Source: Streptomyces sp. SAJ15 (lineage in GTDB: Bacteria > Actinomycetota > Actinomycetes > Streptomycetales > Streptomycetaceae). Taken from it: DNA of 64,000 nucleotides. Location of the stretch: assembly GCF_007595705.1 (NCBI RefSeq), contig NZ_NISY01000002.1, forward strand, positions 868,001-932,000. The letters run 5' to 3'. Below are positions 38,619 through 47,070 of this stretch, piece by piece (the first letter of the stretch is position 1; each line of letters starts with the position of its first letter). The notes beneath the pieces are model-generated. The model was not told the DNA's origin, made no database searches, and saw only the letters and a list, made by a program, of their open reading frames with translations. A program made the position numbers and the translations under genes.

Positions 38619-38917
38619 GGTGTGAAGGGGACCCTTCCTGATCCTTGGGAGGGTTCTCCCGCTGGTGGTTACGCGGCCGTAGGTTTTGGGCTTGTCGCAG
38701 ATCGTGCCGTATGTCGGGCCGTGCTGCCTAGCGCGGGGACCGGCCCGGCCGGGAGATTCTCGTCACGTCAGGGGGGAAGACGGGCGGTTGTGGTCGTCTT
38801 CGGCCCGCGCGGCGGGAATCATTGCGCTCCTCGGCGTGCTCGATGATGAGAGGTCCACGCCGAGCGGGACGTGTGCGCCGGGACGGAGACCCGGCACGAG
38901 GGAGCGGGAGGGTCAGG

Positions 38918-39244
38918 GTGCGCGGTCACGACGGGGAGGTGTGGCTGGGCGCCGCCGAGCTGGGCGCCGAGCTGGGGGAGCGGGCCACGCTGGTCCAGTT
39001 CTCCAGCGCCTTCTGCCAGCCCTGCCGGGCGACCAGACGCACGCTGGCGGATGTGGCCGGAATGGTCCCGGGCGTGGCCCACGTCGAGGTCGACGCGGAG
39101 GCGCGGCTTGAGCTGGTGCGCGGCCTCGACATCCAGCGCACCCCGACGGTGCTGGTGCTGGACGCGGCCGGCCGGATCGTGCGCCGGGCGGCCGGGCAGC
39201 CGCGCAAGGCCGATGTGATCGCCGCCCTCGGCGAGGCGGTCTGA
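38918..39244 (+). CDS. Thioredoxin family protein
   Basis: A 108-residue thioredoxin fold. The active site is FSSAFCQPCRATRR near residue 34 (CQPC in place of CGPC), with the cis-Pro in RTPTVLVL near residue 76. Cytoplasmic dithiol-disulfide exchange is expected; partners unknown. The GTG at 38918 has GGGAGG upstream; longer open frames lack this. The 299 bp before it (38619-38917) hold divergent promoters and no gene. Confidence 0.9.
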   Translation: MRGHDGEVWLGAAELGAELGERATLVQFSSAFCQPCRATRRTLADVAGMVPGVAHVEVDAEARLELVRGLDIQRTPTVLVLDAAGRIVRRAAGQPRKADVIAALGEAV

Positions 39245-39385
39245 GATGGCCCCCGACGTCGGCCCGCCGTGCTACGGACGCGTGCGCGTGGCTTTGGTGC
39301 GGACCGCGAGCGCGTGTCGTCCGAGTCCGTGAGTACCCGCGATGACCAGGCTCCCGGCTCGCACCCACCGCAGAAGGACGACCCC

Positions 39386-40120
39386 ATGACGGCAACGCCC
39401 GACCTGACGGCGACGCCCCACCCCACGGCGGCACCCGACTCGACGCCCCACCCGACGCCCCCCGGGACACCGCCGGCGCCTCGGCCGGCGGGCGGTCCCC
39501 GTGTGGTCGATGGCCACGGCGCTGTCGACGGTGCGGGCCGGGTCGACGGTGTCGGCCTGGTCGACGGTGCCGGCCGGGTCGACGGTGCGGGCCTGGTCGA
39601 CGGTGCGCGCCCGGTCGACGGTGTCGCCCCAGTCGACGGTCCCGGCCTCCTCCGCTCGGTCTTCCGGCAGCACGCGGCCGGCGTGGCCGTGATCACCGCG
39701 TCCGACGGGCGTCCGGTTGGCTTCACCGCCACCTCGCTGACCTCGGTGGCCGCCGAGCCGCCGCTGCTCTCGTTCGGGGTGGGCACCGGCTCCTCCAGTT
39801 GGCCGGTGCTCTCGACGGCCGAGCATGTCGGGGTGCACATCCTGGCCGAGCACCAGGCCCAGCTCGCGGCGACCTTCGCGCGCAGCGGGGCCGACCGGTT
39901 CGCGCCGCCGACGCGCTGGCGCGGCGGTCCGCACGGGGTGCCGCTGCTGGAGGGGGTGCTGGCGTGGCTGGTGTGCCGGGTGGTGGCGCGAATACCGGCC
40001 GGTGACCACCGGGTCGTGATCGCCGAGCCGGTGGCCGGGGATCCGGTGGCCGAAGACCCCTCCCGCCCGGGCCGGCCGCTCCTCTACCATCAGGGCCGCT
40101 TCAACGCGCTGCGGGACTGA
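39386..40120 (+). CDS. Flavin reductase family protein with an N-terminal hexapeptide repeat
   Basis: A 244-residue protein. The C-terminal 155 residues are the flavin-reductase domain: SVFRQHAAGVAVITASDGRP, GFTATSLTSVAAEPPLLSFG, VHILAEHQAQLAATFA, and LLYHQGRFNAL. It would reduce FMN or FAD with NAD(P)H. The N-terminal about 85 residues are Thr/Pro-rich, then eight VDG-x-x-x hexapeptides encoded by an 18-bp DNA repeat. The ATG at 39386 has GAAGGACG upstream. Located 190 bp before etfB, perhaps functionally related as another flavin protein. Confidence 0.88.
   Translation: MTATPDLTATPHPTAAPDSTPHPTPPGTPPAPRPAGGPRVVDGHGAVDGAGRVDGVGLVDGAGRVDGAGLVDGARPVDGVAPVDGPGLLRSVFRQHAAGVAVITASDGRPVGFTATSLTSVAAEPPLLSFGVGTGSSSWPVLSTAEHVGVHILAEHQAQLAATFARSGADRFAPPTRWRGGPHGVPLLEGVLAWLVCRVVARIPAGDHRVVIAEPVAGDPVAEDPSRPGRPLLYHQGRFNALRD
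39506..39649 (+). repeat. Eight tandem 18-bp repeats inside the flavin reductase gene
   Basis: GTCGAYGGY recurs every 18 bp from 39506 to 39632, followed by variable 9-bp halves, encoding VDGHGA, VDGAGR, VDGVGL and similar hexapeptides. Confidence 0.93.
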
Positions 40121-40308
40121 GACATCCCCGGTCACGGCCGTTGGCAAGGTCACAGCTGGGCGACCTTGATTCCATCCCGGCCGCTCGATGTACTGGCGAG
40201 TAATATTTCGTTCGGCGAGTGGGCCGCCCCGGCAGGGATCCGGCTCGCAAGGCGCCTATGCTGCCAGCACAAGGCAGCTTCAAGAGACGATGCAGTAGGA
40301 GAGCCGGC

Positions 40309-41094
40309 GTGAGCTTGAGGATCGTTGTCTGTGTGAAGTACGTGCCCGACGCCACCGGCGACCGGCACTTCGCCGAGGACCTGACCGTCGACCGTGACGA
40401 CGTGGACGGCCTGCTCTCGGAGCTCGACGAGTACGCGGTCGAGCAGGCGCTGCAGATCTCCGAGGACGCGGACGACGCCGAGATCACGGTGCTGACCGTC
40501 GGCCCGGAGGACGCCAAGGACGCGCTGCGCAAGGCGCTGTCGATGGGCGCCGACAAGGCCGTCCACGTGGAGGACGACGACCTCCACGGCACCGACGCGC
40601 TCGGCACCTCGCTGGTCCTCGCCAAGGCGATCGAGAAGGCCGGCTACGACCTGGTCATCTGCGGTATGGCCTCGACCGACGGCACCATGGGCGTGCTCCC
40701 GGCGCTGCTGTCCGAGCGCCTGGGCGTGCCGCAGGTGACGCTGCTGTCCGAGGTCTCGGTCGAGGACGGCGTGGTGACCGGCCGTCGCGACGGCGACGCG
40801 GCCAGCGAGCAGCTCCAGGCGTCGCTGCCGGCCGTGGTCTCGGTGACCGACCAGTCGGGCGAGGCCCGCTACCCGTCCTTCAAGGGCATCATGGCCGCCA
40901 AGAAGAAGCCGGTGGAGTCCTGGGACCTGGAGGACCTGGAGATCGAGGCGGACGAGGTCGGCCTCGAGGGCGCCTGGACGAAGGTCGACGGCGCCTCGGA
41001 GCGCCCGGCCCGTACGCAGGGCACGATCGTCAAGGACGAGGGCGAGGGCGGCAAGCAGCTGGCCGAGTTCCTCGCGGGCCAGAAGTTCATCTGA
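40309..41094 (+). CDS. etfB: Electron transfer flavoprotein, beta subunit
   Basis: A 261-residue EtfB. SLRIVVCVKYVPDATGDRHF opens the protein; DEYAVEQALQISED, KALSMGADKAVHVED, and the AMP/FAD-contact loop GMASTDGTMGVLPALLSERL are characteristic. With EtfA it carries electrons from acyl-CoA and other dehydrogenases to the respiratory chain. GTG start after AGGAGAG. A possible -10 TATGCT lies about 55 bp upstream. Co-transcribed with etfA, 45 bp apart. Confidence 0.96.
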   Translation: MSLRIVVCVKYVPDATGDRHFAEDLTVDRDDVDGLLSELDEYAVEQALQISEDADDAEITVLTVGPEDAKDALRKALSMGADKAVHVEDDDLHGTDALGTSLVLAKAIEKAGYDLVICGMASTDGTMGVLPALLSERLGVPQVTLLSEVSVEDGVVTGRRDGDAASEQLQASLPAVVSVTDQSGEARYPSFKGIMAAKKKPVESWDLEDLEIEADEVGLEGAWTKVDGASERPARTQGTIVKDEGEGGKQLAEFLAGQKFI

Positions 41095-41139
41095 TCCCGA
41101 CCGCCCCCAGATCCCTCGTACTCGCAGGAGAGCAGAACC

Positions 41140-42102
41140 ATGGCTGAAGTCCTTGTCTACGTCGACCACGTCGACGGCGCCGTCCGCAAGCCCACCCTCG
41201 AACTGCTGACCCTGGCCCGCCGTGTCGGCGAGCCGGTCGCGGTCCACCTCGGCGCCGGCGCGGACGTCGCCGCCCCGGTGCTCGCGGAGCACGGCGCGGT
41301 GAAGGTGCTCACCGCCGACGCCCCCGAGTTCGCCGACTACCTCGTCGTACCGAAGGTGGACGCGCTGCAGGCGGCCTACGAGGCCGTCAACCCGGTCGCC
41401 GTCCTCTTCCCGTCCTCCGCCGAGGGCAAGGAGATCGCGGCCCGCCTGGCGCTCCGGATCGACTCCGGCATCATCACCGACGCCGTCGACCTGGAGGCCG
41501 GCGACGAGGGCCCGGTGGCGACCCAGTCCGTCTTCGCGGCCGCGTACACCACCAAGTCCCGTGTCACCAAGGGCACCCCGGTCATCACCGTCAAGCCGAA
41601 CTCGGCCGCGGTGGAGGCCGCCCCGGCGGCGGGCGCCGTCGAGCAGCTCGCCGTCTCCTTCGGTGAGCTGGCCACCGGCACCAAGGTCGTCTCCCGCACC
41701 CCGCGCGAGTCGACCGGCCGCCCGGAGCTGACCGAGGCCGCGATCGTGGTCTCCGGTGGCCGTGGCGTCAACGGTGCCGAGAACTTCCACGTCATCGAGT
41801 CGCTGGCCGACTCGCTCGGCGCGGCGGTCGGCGCCTCCCGCGCCGCCGTCGACGCCGGCTGGTACCCGCACTCCAACCAGGTCGGCCAGACCGGCAAGTC
41901 GGTCTCGCCGCAGCTGTACATCGCGGCGGGCATCTCCGGCGCGATCCAGCACCGGGCCGGCATGCAGACCTCGAAGACCATCGTGGCCGTCAACAAGGAC
42001 GCCGAGGCCCCGATCTTCGACCTGGTCGACTACGGCGTGGTCGGCGACCTCTTCGAGGTCGTCCCGCAGCTGACCGAAGAGGTCAAGTCCCGCAAGGGCT
42101 GA
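41140..42102 (+). CDS. etfA: Electron transfer flavoprotein, alpha subunit
   Basis: A 320-residue EtfA. The C-terminal FAD domain has SGGRGVNGAENFHVIESLAD, HSNQVGQTGKSVSPQLYIAA, GISGAIQHRAGMQTSKTIVA and NKDAEAPIFDLVDYGVVGDL, matching the standard FAD-binding consensus. Forms a heterodimer with EtfB. The ATG at 41140 follows GCAGGAGAG. Ends the etfBA operon before a strong terminator. Confidence 0.97.
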   Translation: MAEVLVYVDHVDGAVRKPTLELLTLARRVGEPVAVHLGAGADVAAPVLAEHGAVKVLTADAPEFADYLVVPKVDALQAAYEAVNPVAVLFPSSAEGKEIAARLALRIDSGIITDAVDLEAGDEGPVATQSVFAAAYTTKSRVTKGTPVITVKPNSAAVEAAPAAGAVEQLAVSFGELATGTKVVSRTPRESTGRPELTEAAIVVSGGRGVNGAENFHVIESLADSLGAAVGASRAAVDAGWYPHSNQVGQTGKSVSPQLYIAAGISGAIQHRAGMQTSKTIVAVNKDAEAPIFDLVDYGVVGDLFEVVPQLTEEVKSRKG

Positions 42103-42142
42103 TCCTCGACGGGCCGGTTCCGCGGCTCGACGGCTCGATCCG

Positions 42143-42177
42143 GACGGCCCCCGTGCGCACGGCGCACGGGGGCCGTC
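42143..42177 (+). terminator. Intrinsic terminator of etfBA
   Basis: A perfect 16-bp stem with an ACG loop, 40 bp past the etfA stop. Confidence 0.88.
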
Positions 42178-42226
42178 GGCGTTCTCCGGGGCCCCTGGGC
42201 GCTCGGCCCGTGGGTCGAACGGGCTG

Positions 42227-42274
42227 TTGACCGGTCGCCTCCCCCATGGCTACGGTCCTTCAACAGATTGTTGA
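42227..42274 (+). promoter_or_regulatory. Promoter and palindromic operator before the DUF6986 gene
   Basis: TTGACC (42227-42232), 18-bp spacer, TACGGT (42251-42256), and 3 bp later a perfect TCAACA-GAT-TGTTGA palindrome (42260-42274) covering the expected transcription start. This fits a repressor binding at +1, for example a GntR, IclR or TetR type; none is adjacent. Confidence 0.7.
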
Positions 42275-42307
42275 TTCCGCTGGTCGATTCCGTGGAGGAC
42301 ACCGGGC

Positions 42308-43753
42308 ATGGGGCAACAGCATGAGGCGGCGGCACGGGACGGGGCAGCGGCGCGGGAAAGGGCCCTGGTACGGGACGGGGCGGCTGCACTGGAGGGTGTG
42401 GCGGCGCCGGAAGGGGCCCTGGTGCGGGAAGGCGTGACGGAGCCGGAAGGAGCCCCGGCACGGGACGGGGCGGAGGCACCGGACCGGCCGGCGGCGACGA
42501 CGCTCACGAGCGCCGTGCGCGAGGAGATCGCGGCCTCCCTCGCCGCCGTGGACGCCGAACTCGCCCGCCGCTACCCGGGTGACCCCGGCACCCGCCAGCC
42601 GGTCCACACCGTCTACGTCCCCGCCGACGCCTTCGCGGCCGACACCGTACGGGCGTGGGGGGACGAGGCGTTGGCGATGCTCGCCACCCACGCCCGCGGC
42701 CCCGCCGCCCTCGCCGAGGTGCTCGGCATCGCGCCCGGCCTCGCCGAGCAGGTCCACCCCCGGATCCTGGCCAAGCTGGAGCGCGAACCGGTGGAGGACC
42801 TGCGCGTCGACTTCGAGGACGGCTACGGTCCGCGCCCGGACGCCGAGGAGGACGCGGCAGCCGCCCGCGCGGCGCGCCTGATCGCGCGTGCCTGCGCCGA
42901 GGGCACGGCACCGCCGTACGTCGGCATCCGGATGAAGTGCCTGGAGGCCGCCGTCCGCGACCGGGGCATCCGCACCCTCGACATCTTCCTGACCGGCCTG
43001 CTGGACGCGGGCGAGCTGCCCGCGGGGCTGACCCTGACCCTCCCCAAGGTCGGCTACGCCGAGCAGGTGGCGGCGATGGCCCGGCTGTGCGCCGAGTTCG
43101 AGCAGGCGCGCGGTCTGGCGCCGGGCCGGATCGGCTTCGAGATCCAGATCGAGACCACCCAGGCCGTCCTCGGCCCGGACGGCCGGGCCACCGTCGCCCG
43201 CATGATCGACGCCGCGGAGGGCCGTGCCACCTCCCTCCACTACGGCACCTTCGACTACAGCGCCTCGTGCGGTGTCGGCGCCGCCCACCAGGCCCTCGAC
43301 CACCCGGTGGCCGACCACGCCAAGGCCGTGATGCAGGTGGCGGCCGCCGGCACCGGGGTACGCCTCTCCGACGGCTCCACCAACGTCCTGCCCGTCGGCC
43401 CCACCGCCCAGGTCCACGCCGCCTGGCGCCTCCACCACGACCTGGTCCGCCGCTCCCTGGCTCGTGCGTACTACCAGGGCTGGGACATGCACCCCGGCCA
43501 TCTGCCCACCCGCTACGCCGCCGTCTACGCCTACTACCGTGAGGGCCTGGAACAGGCCGCGGCCCGCCTGGCCGCGTATGTGACGAAGACCGCCGGCGGC
43601 GCCGTCCTGGACGAACCCGCCACCGCGAGGGCGCTCAGCGGCCATCTGCTGCGCGGCCTGGACTGCGGAGCACTCGAGGTGGCGGAGGTGGCGCGGCTGA
43701 CGGGGCTGACGCGGGCGGACCTGGACGCGCTGGCGGGACGCGGAGCGCGCTGA
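42308..43753 (+). CDS. DUF6986 family, CitE/HpcH-like aldolase barrel protein
   Basis: A 481-residue protein. The core (residues about 95-440) resembles HpcH/HpaI/CitE aldolases: DLRVDFEDGYGPRPDAEEDA with acidic metal ligands, YVGIRMKCLE, LTLPKVGYAEQV, GFEIQIETTQAVLGPDGRA and LHYGTFDYSASCGVGAAHQA. It likely cleaves or forms a C-C bond near a CoA ester or keto acid, unproven. The first 60 residues are low-complexity, with ARDGAAARERALVRDGAAA and EGVAAPEGALVREGV repeats. ATG at 42308, GGAGG 10 bp upstream. Preceded by a clear promoter and operator. Confidence 0.85.
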   Translation: MGQQHEAAARDGAAARERALVRDGAAALEGVAAPEGALVREGVTEPEGAPARDGAEAPDRPAATTLTSAVREEIAASLAAVDAELARRYPGDPGTRQPVHTVYVPADAFAADTVRAWGDEALAMLATHARGPAALAEVLGIAPGLAEQVHPRILAKLEREPVEDLRVDFEDGYGPRPDAEEDAAAARAARLIARACAEGTAPPYVGIRMKCLEAAVRDRGIRTLDIFLTGLLDAGELPAGLTLTLPKVGYAEQVAAMARLCAEFEQARGLAPGRIGFEIQIETTQAVLGPDGRATVARMIDAAEGRATSLHYGTFDYSASCGVGAAHQALDHPVADHAKAVMQVAAAGTGVRLSDGSTNVLPVGPTAQVHAAWRLHHDLVRRSLARAYYQGWDMHPGHLPTRYAAVYAYYREGLEQAAARLAAYVTKTAGGAVLDEPATARALSGHLLRGLDCGALEVAEVARLTGLTRADLDALAGRGAR

Positions 43754-43819
43754 CGCGGACGGGCCGACGCGTACGGGGTCCGAGGGCCCGAGGTCGGAGG
43801 TCCGAAGTCCGAAGTCCGA

Positions 43820-43848
43820 AAACGATCCCTCGCGGAAAATGATCGTTT
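43820..43848. promoter_or_regulatory. Inverted repeat upstream of the AAA+ ATPase gene
   Basis: AAACGATC (43820-43827) and GATCGTTT (43841-43848), perfect 8-bp arms 13 bp apart, in an AT-rich patch. Just before it, GGTCCGAAGTCCGAAGTCC-type direct repeats occur (43798-43820). A likely operator or terminator; no U-run. Confidence 0.55.
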
Positions 43849-43920
43849 CGTCGGGCGGGGGTTCGGATACGGTGCGAGACGACCGACAGACCGTCAACGT
43901 CCGCCCGGGGGAACCGACGC

Positions 43921-45402
43921 ATGGACACCACCGACCCGAAGGACATAGCCGCCTTCGGCAAGCTCTTCAACGCCTTCCTGGAACAGCTCGTGTACAAGGA
44001 GCCGGTGAGCGAGTCCCGTTCCCTGCTCCACCGGCTGCGCGACCACCTCGGCTACGCGCCCGCGGAGACCCCGGTCGTCAAGGCGTCGTACCCGCCCTAC
44101 CAGCACGCCAACGTGCATCTGGCGCTGGAGCGCTGGTTCTCCACCGAGGGGCGGAGCCATGAACTCATCGGTGTGGCGGGGGAGAGCCGCCGGCACGAGT
44201 CGCTCGCCGAGATCCTGGAGACGGCGCAGCGGTACGGACGCTACCGGGTCGGCCCCGTCGACTACGCGTATACGCCGGTCTCCACCGACGAGGAGCTGGC
44301 CTGCGTCTCCTTCGGCGTCTACCTGGGCGTGGACGGCGACGACCGCTACGCGGTGCTGCTGCGCGGGCCGAGCGGCGAGTACGACGGCAACGTCGTGGAG
44401 ATCGAGGTGTTGGCCCCGTCGCGGGACGCCGCGAAGCGGCTGCTGTCCGGCCTGGACCAGCTCATCCGCGAGCACAACGTCTTCCGCGGCAAGGTCATCT
44501 CGTTCGAGGGCTCCGACTTCGGTGAGGGCATCGGCCCCTTCCGCTTCCACCACCGCCCCGCCCTCGGCCCCGGCGACATCGTCCTCCCCGACGGTCTGCT
44601 CGCGCGCGTCGAGCGGCAGATCGTCGGCGTGGCCCGCCGCCGGGAGCGCCTCCGCGCCACCGGCCAGCACCTCCGCCGCGGCCTCCTTCTCTACGGTCCG
44701 CCCGGCACCGGCAAGACCCACTCCATCCGCTACCTGCTCTCCCAGCTCCCCGACTTCACCGTCGTCCTGCTCTCCGGCACCACCATCCAGCACGTCGCCG
44801 CAGCCTGTGCCCTCGCGCGTCAGCTCCAGCCGGCCCTCGTCGTGCTCGAGGACTGCGATCTCGTCGCGGAGGCCCGGGACTTCAGCGACGGCGAACAGCC
44901 CCTGCTCTTCCAGGTCCTCAACGAGATGGACGGCCTCGGCGACGACGCCGACGTGGCCTTCCTCCTCACCACCAACCGCGCCGACCTCCTCGAACCCGCC
45001 CTCGCCCAGCGTCCCGGGCGCGTCGACATGGCCGTGGAGATCCCCCTCCCCGACGCCGCCGGCCGCCGCCGACTCCTCGACCTCTATGGCGGCATGCTCG
45101 CCCTCGACGAGCCCACCGCCCGACTCGTCGTCGACCGCACCGCGGGCACCACCGCCTCCTTCGCCAAGGAACTCGTCCGCCGTACCGTCCTCTTCGCCGC
45201 CGAGCGCGACTCCGACGAGGTGACCAGGGACGACCTGCTGGCCGCGCTGGACGAACTCCTCTCCGACCAGGACGCGCTGACCCGACGGCTGCTGGGGGTG
45301 CCGGACCCGGACGGGGACGGGCACGGGGACGGTCACAAAGCCGAGGACGAGGACGGGGACGGGGCGAACACCGACACCGACGAGGACACCGACGACGCGT
45401 GA
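43921..45402 (+). CDS. AAA+ family ATPase
   Basis: A 493-residue protein. A 250-residue N-terminal region of unknown fold precedes a single AAA module: Walker A LLYGPPGTGKTHSI (about 259-266), Walker B LVVLEDCDLV, sensor 1 FLLTTNRADLL and an arginine-finger-like LAQRPGRVDMAVE. The AAA module resembles the proteasomal/FtsH-type classic clade. The C-terminal 35 residues are an acidic DGDGHGDGHKAEDEDGDG-type tail encoded by GGGGAC repeats. It overlaps the next gene by 4 nt (GTGA). The pair lies beside the CRISPR array; a remodelling partner for the membrane protein is a possible role, unproven. Confidence 0.85.
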   Translation: MDTTDPKDIAAFGKLFNAFLEQLVYKEPVSESRSLLHRLRDHLGYAPAETPVVKASYPPYQHANVHLALERWFSTEGRSHELIGVAGESRRHESLAEILETAQRYGRYRVGPVDYAYTPVSTDEELACVSFGVYLGVDGDDRYAVLLRGPSGEYDGNVVEIEVLAPSRDAAKRLLSGLDQLIREHNVFRGKVISFEGSDFGEGIGPFRFHHRPALGPGDIVLPDGLLARVERQIVGVARRRERLRATGQHLRRGLLLYGPPGTGKTHSIRYLLSQLPDFTVVLLSGTTIQHVAAACALARQLQPALVVLEDCDLVAEARDFSDGEQPLLFQVLNEMDGLGDDADVAFLLTTNRADLLEPALAQRPGRVDMAVEIPLPDAAGRRRLLDLYGGMLALDEPTARLVVDRTAGTTASFAKELVRRTVLFAAERDSDEVTRDDLLAALDELLSDQDALTRRLLGVPDPDGDGHGDGHKAEDEDGDGANTDTDEDTDDA

Positions 45403-46913
45403 CAGTGCAGGGCTCCCCGTTCGACCAACGCGTCCGGGTGCTTCTCGAACTGAAGGGTGAGGCGTCGGACCGCACCCTCCTCGAAGAGGAGCTGACGCGA
45501 CTCGACTGGCGCATCGAGCGGGTATACGAAGGCGCCCGGGCGGCCGACCGCGTCTGGCTGCTGTGCGAGGCGAGGATCGCCGGCGCCCGCTGGGGCGCCG
45601 CACGCGCGGTGGTCCGGCTCGTGGAGGAGTTGGCCCATCGTGCGCAACTCCGTGTGCGGGCGAGGGTCGCGGAACGGATCGACCGGGACGCCGACGAGCC
45701 CGTGCACTGGGCGGTCTACCAGGAGGCCGCCGCCGGCTCGTGGCGCGAGCGGACGGCGGCCCGCCTGACCCGACGCGACACCGGCCGTGTCGTCACGGCG
45801 GACACCCGGGGACAGGCGCTGGACGTGGCCCGGGCGCACCTGCCCGGGTCCTCGCACCCGGTCGACGGGCTCGGGGTCCGGAGACCCATGTGGGCCAAGG
45901 AGCCCACCGCCGGGGTGGCGCGGGCGAGCCGCGCCGAGTCGCTGCGCCAGCAGGTCCGGATGGTGGGCGCCGTCCTGACCCTGATGTTCGCCGGAGCGTG
46001 GGCGGGATCGACCTGGCCCTCCCCGGCGATCGCCTTTCCCGCACTCCTGGCCGTGGGTGCGCTGGCCGTGATCACCGCCCAGACCCGGGTCCTGGCCCGC
46101 GGCTGGTGGTCCAACATGGGCCGGGCGCAGGCCGGGGCACTGGTGATCGCCGCCGTCCCCTTCGCGCTCGGGCTGCGGGCCGGACTCGCCCAGTCGTCCC
46201 AGGCTTCCTGGAACTACCTGCTGATCGCGGTCGTCACCGTGGTGGCGAACGGGCTCCGCCTCCTCGTACGGCAGTGGACGTGGCGGCACTGGCTGCCCTG
46301 GGTCCTGCCCCTGCTCCTGCCCCTGGCGATCCCGCTCCTCCCCAGCCTGGGCGGCGGTCTGCACCTGTCGTACCTCGACTCCTTCGGGCTCAACGCCGAC
46401 GACGTGGACGTCACCGCCTTCTGGCAGCTCGCGGCGGCGCTGAAACTCATCGCCTACACCAGCGTCTCGCTCGTGGTGCCCGCCGTCTGGGGCTACTGCC
46501 GCCACTTCCATCTACTGCACACCGACCGGACGATGTACGGAGTCATGGCCTTCAGCGCGCTGGTGGCCTCCGTCCTGGCGGCCCTCATCGTGGCGATCGA
46601 GGAACCGAGAGAAGCCGCCCACCGCGCCCAACAGGCGGCACGCGAGCTCCGCGCCCCCGCCCCCTACTTCGGCATCGAGCCGACCCTGGTCTGCGTGCAC
46701 CCGGTCAAGGAACTCAGCAAGGTCCCCGTGGAAGGCGGCGAGCTACGCCCCGACCTCCCCTACCTCCTCCTGGGCAGCTCCGGCGGCACGAGCGTCCTCT
46801 GGGACCGCGCCCCCGGCCAACCAGAACCGATCAAGGTGCCCACCTCCACGTTGCGCATCGTTCCGCTGCCGAAGGGAGAACCGAACTGCCGCCCGGCGGC
46901 GACTCGTCGATGA
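45399..46913 (+). CDS. Multi-pass membrane protein of unknown function, coupled to AAA+ ATPase
   Basis: A 504-residue protein I do not recognise. Residues 1-190 are soluble and charged, with VLLELKGEASDRTLLEEELT near the start. From about 190 there are repeated hydrophobic segments: GAVLTLMFAGAWAG, AFPALLAVGALAVITA, ALVIAAVPFALGL, YLLIAVVTVVANGL, LPWVLPLLLPLAIPLLP and FSALVASVLAALIVAIE. A soluble tail with APYFGIEPTLVCVHP follows. The GTG start overlaps the ATPase stop, so the two products are probably made together and may interact. Confidence 0.78.
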   Translation: MTVQGSPFDQRVRVLLELKGEASDRTLLEEELTRLDWRIERVYEGARAADRVWLLCEARIAGARWGAARAVVRLVEELAHRAQLRVRARVAERIDRDADEPVHWAVYQEAAAGSWRERTAARLTRRDTGRVVTADTRGQALDVARAHLPGSSHPVDGLGVRRPMWAKEPTAGVARASRAESLRQQVRMVGAVLTLMFAGAWAGSTWPSPAIAFPALLAVGALAVITAQTRVLARGWWSNMGRAQAGALVIAAVPFALGLRAGLAQSSQASWNYLLIAVVTVVANGLRLLVRQWTWRHWLPWVLPLLLPLAIPLLPSLGGGLHLSYLDSFGLNADDVDVTAFWQLAAALKLIAYTSVSLVVPAVWGYCRHFHLLHTDRTMYGVMAFSALVASVLAALIVAIEEPREAAHRAQQAARELRAPAPYFGIEPTLVCVHPVKELSKVPVEGGELRPDLPYLLLGSSGGTSVLWDRAPGQPEPIKVPTSTLRIVPLPKGEPNCRPAATRR

Positions 46914-46985
46914 CGGCGGCGCCCTCGGCTACCACCCTGCTCCCCACCGCAGCGTCCGCCGCCTGAACCGAACGATCCCATTGCT

Positions 46986-47004
46986 GTGGCATCACGTCTG
47001 CCAC
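46986..47004. promoter_or_regulatory. Inverted repeat in the CRISPR leader
   Basis: GTGGCA-TCACGTC-TGCCAC, perfect 6-bp arms, about 70 bp before the first repeat. The leader (46970-47070) is less GC-rich than neighbouring DNA. Transcription toward the array is inferred from degeneration of repeats at the right end. Confidence 0.5.
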
Positions 47005-47070
47005 TCTATGTACGGTGAGAATGAGCAACCAGAACGGGCAAAGTCCCACTAGCGCCGCAGCTCAGGAAGC

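Noticed and set aside
43894-45603. 569-codon minus-strand open frame
   Set aside because: Antisense to the AAA+ gene, whose Walker motifs fix the coding strand.
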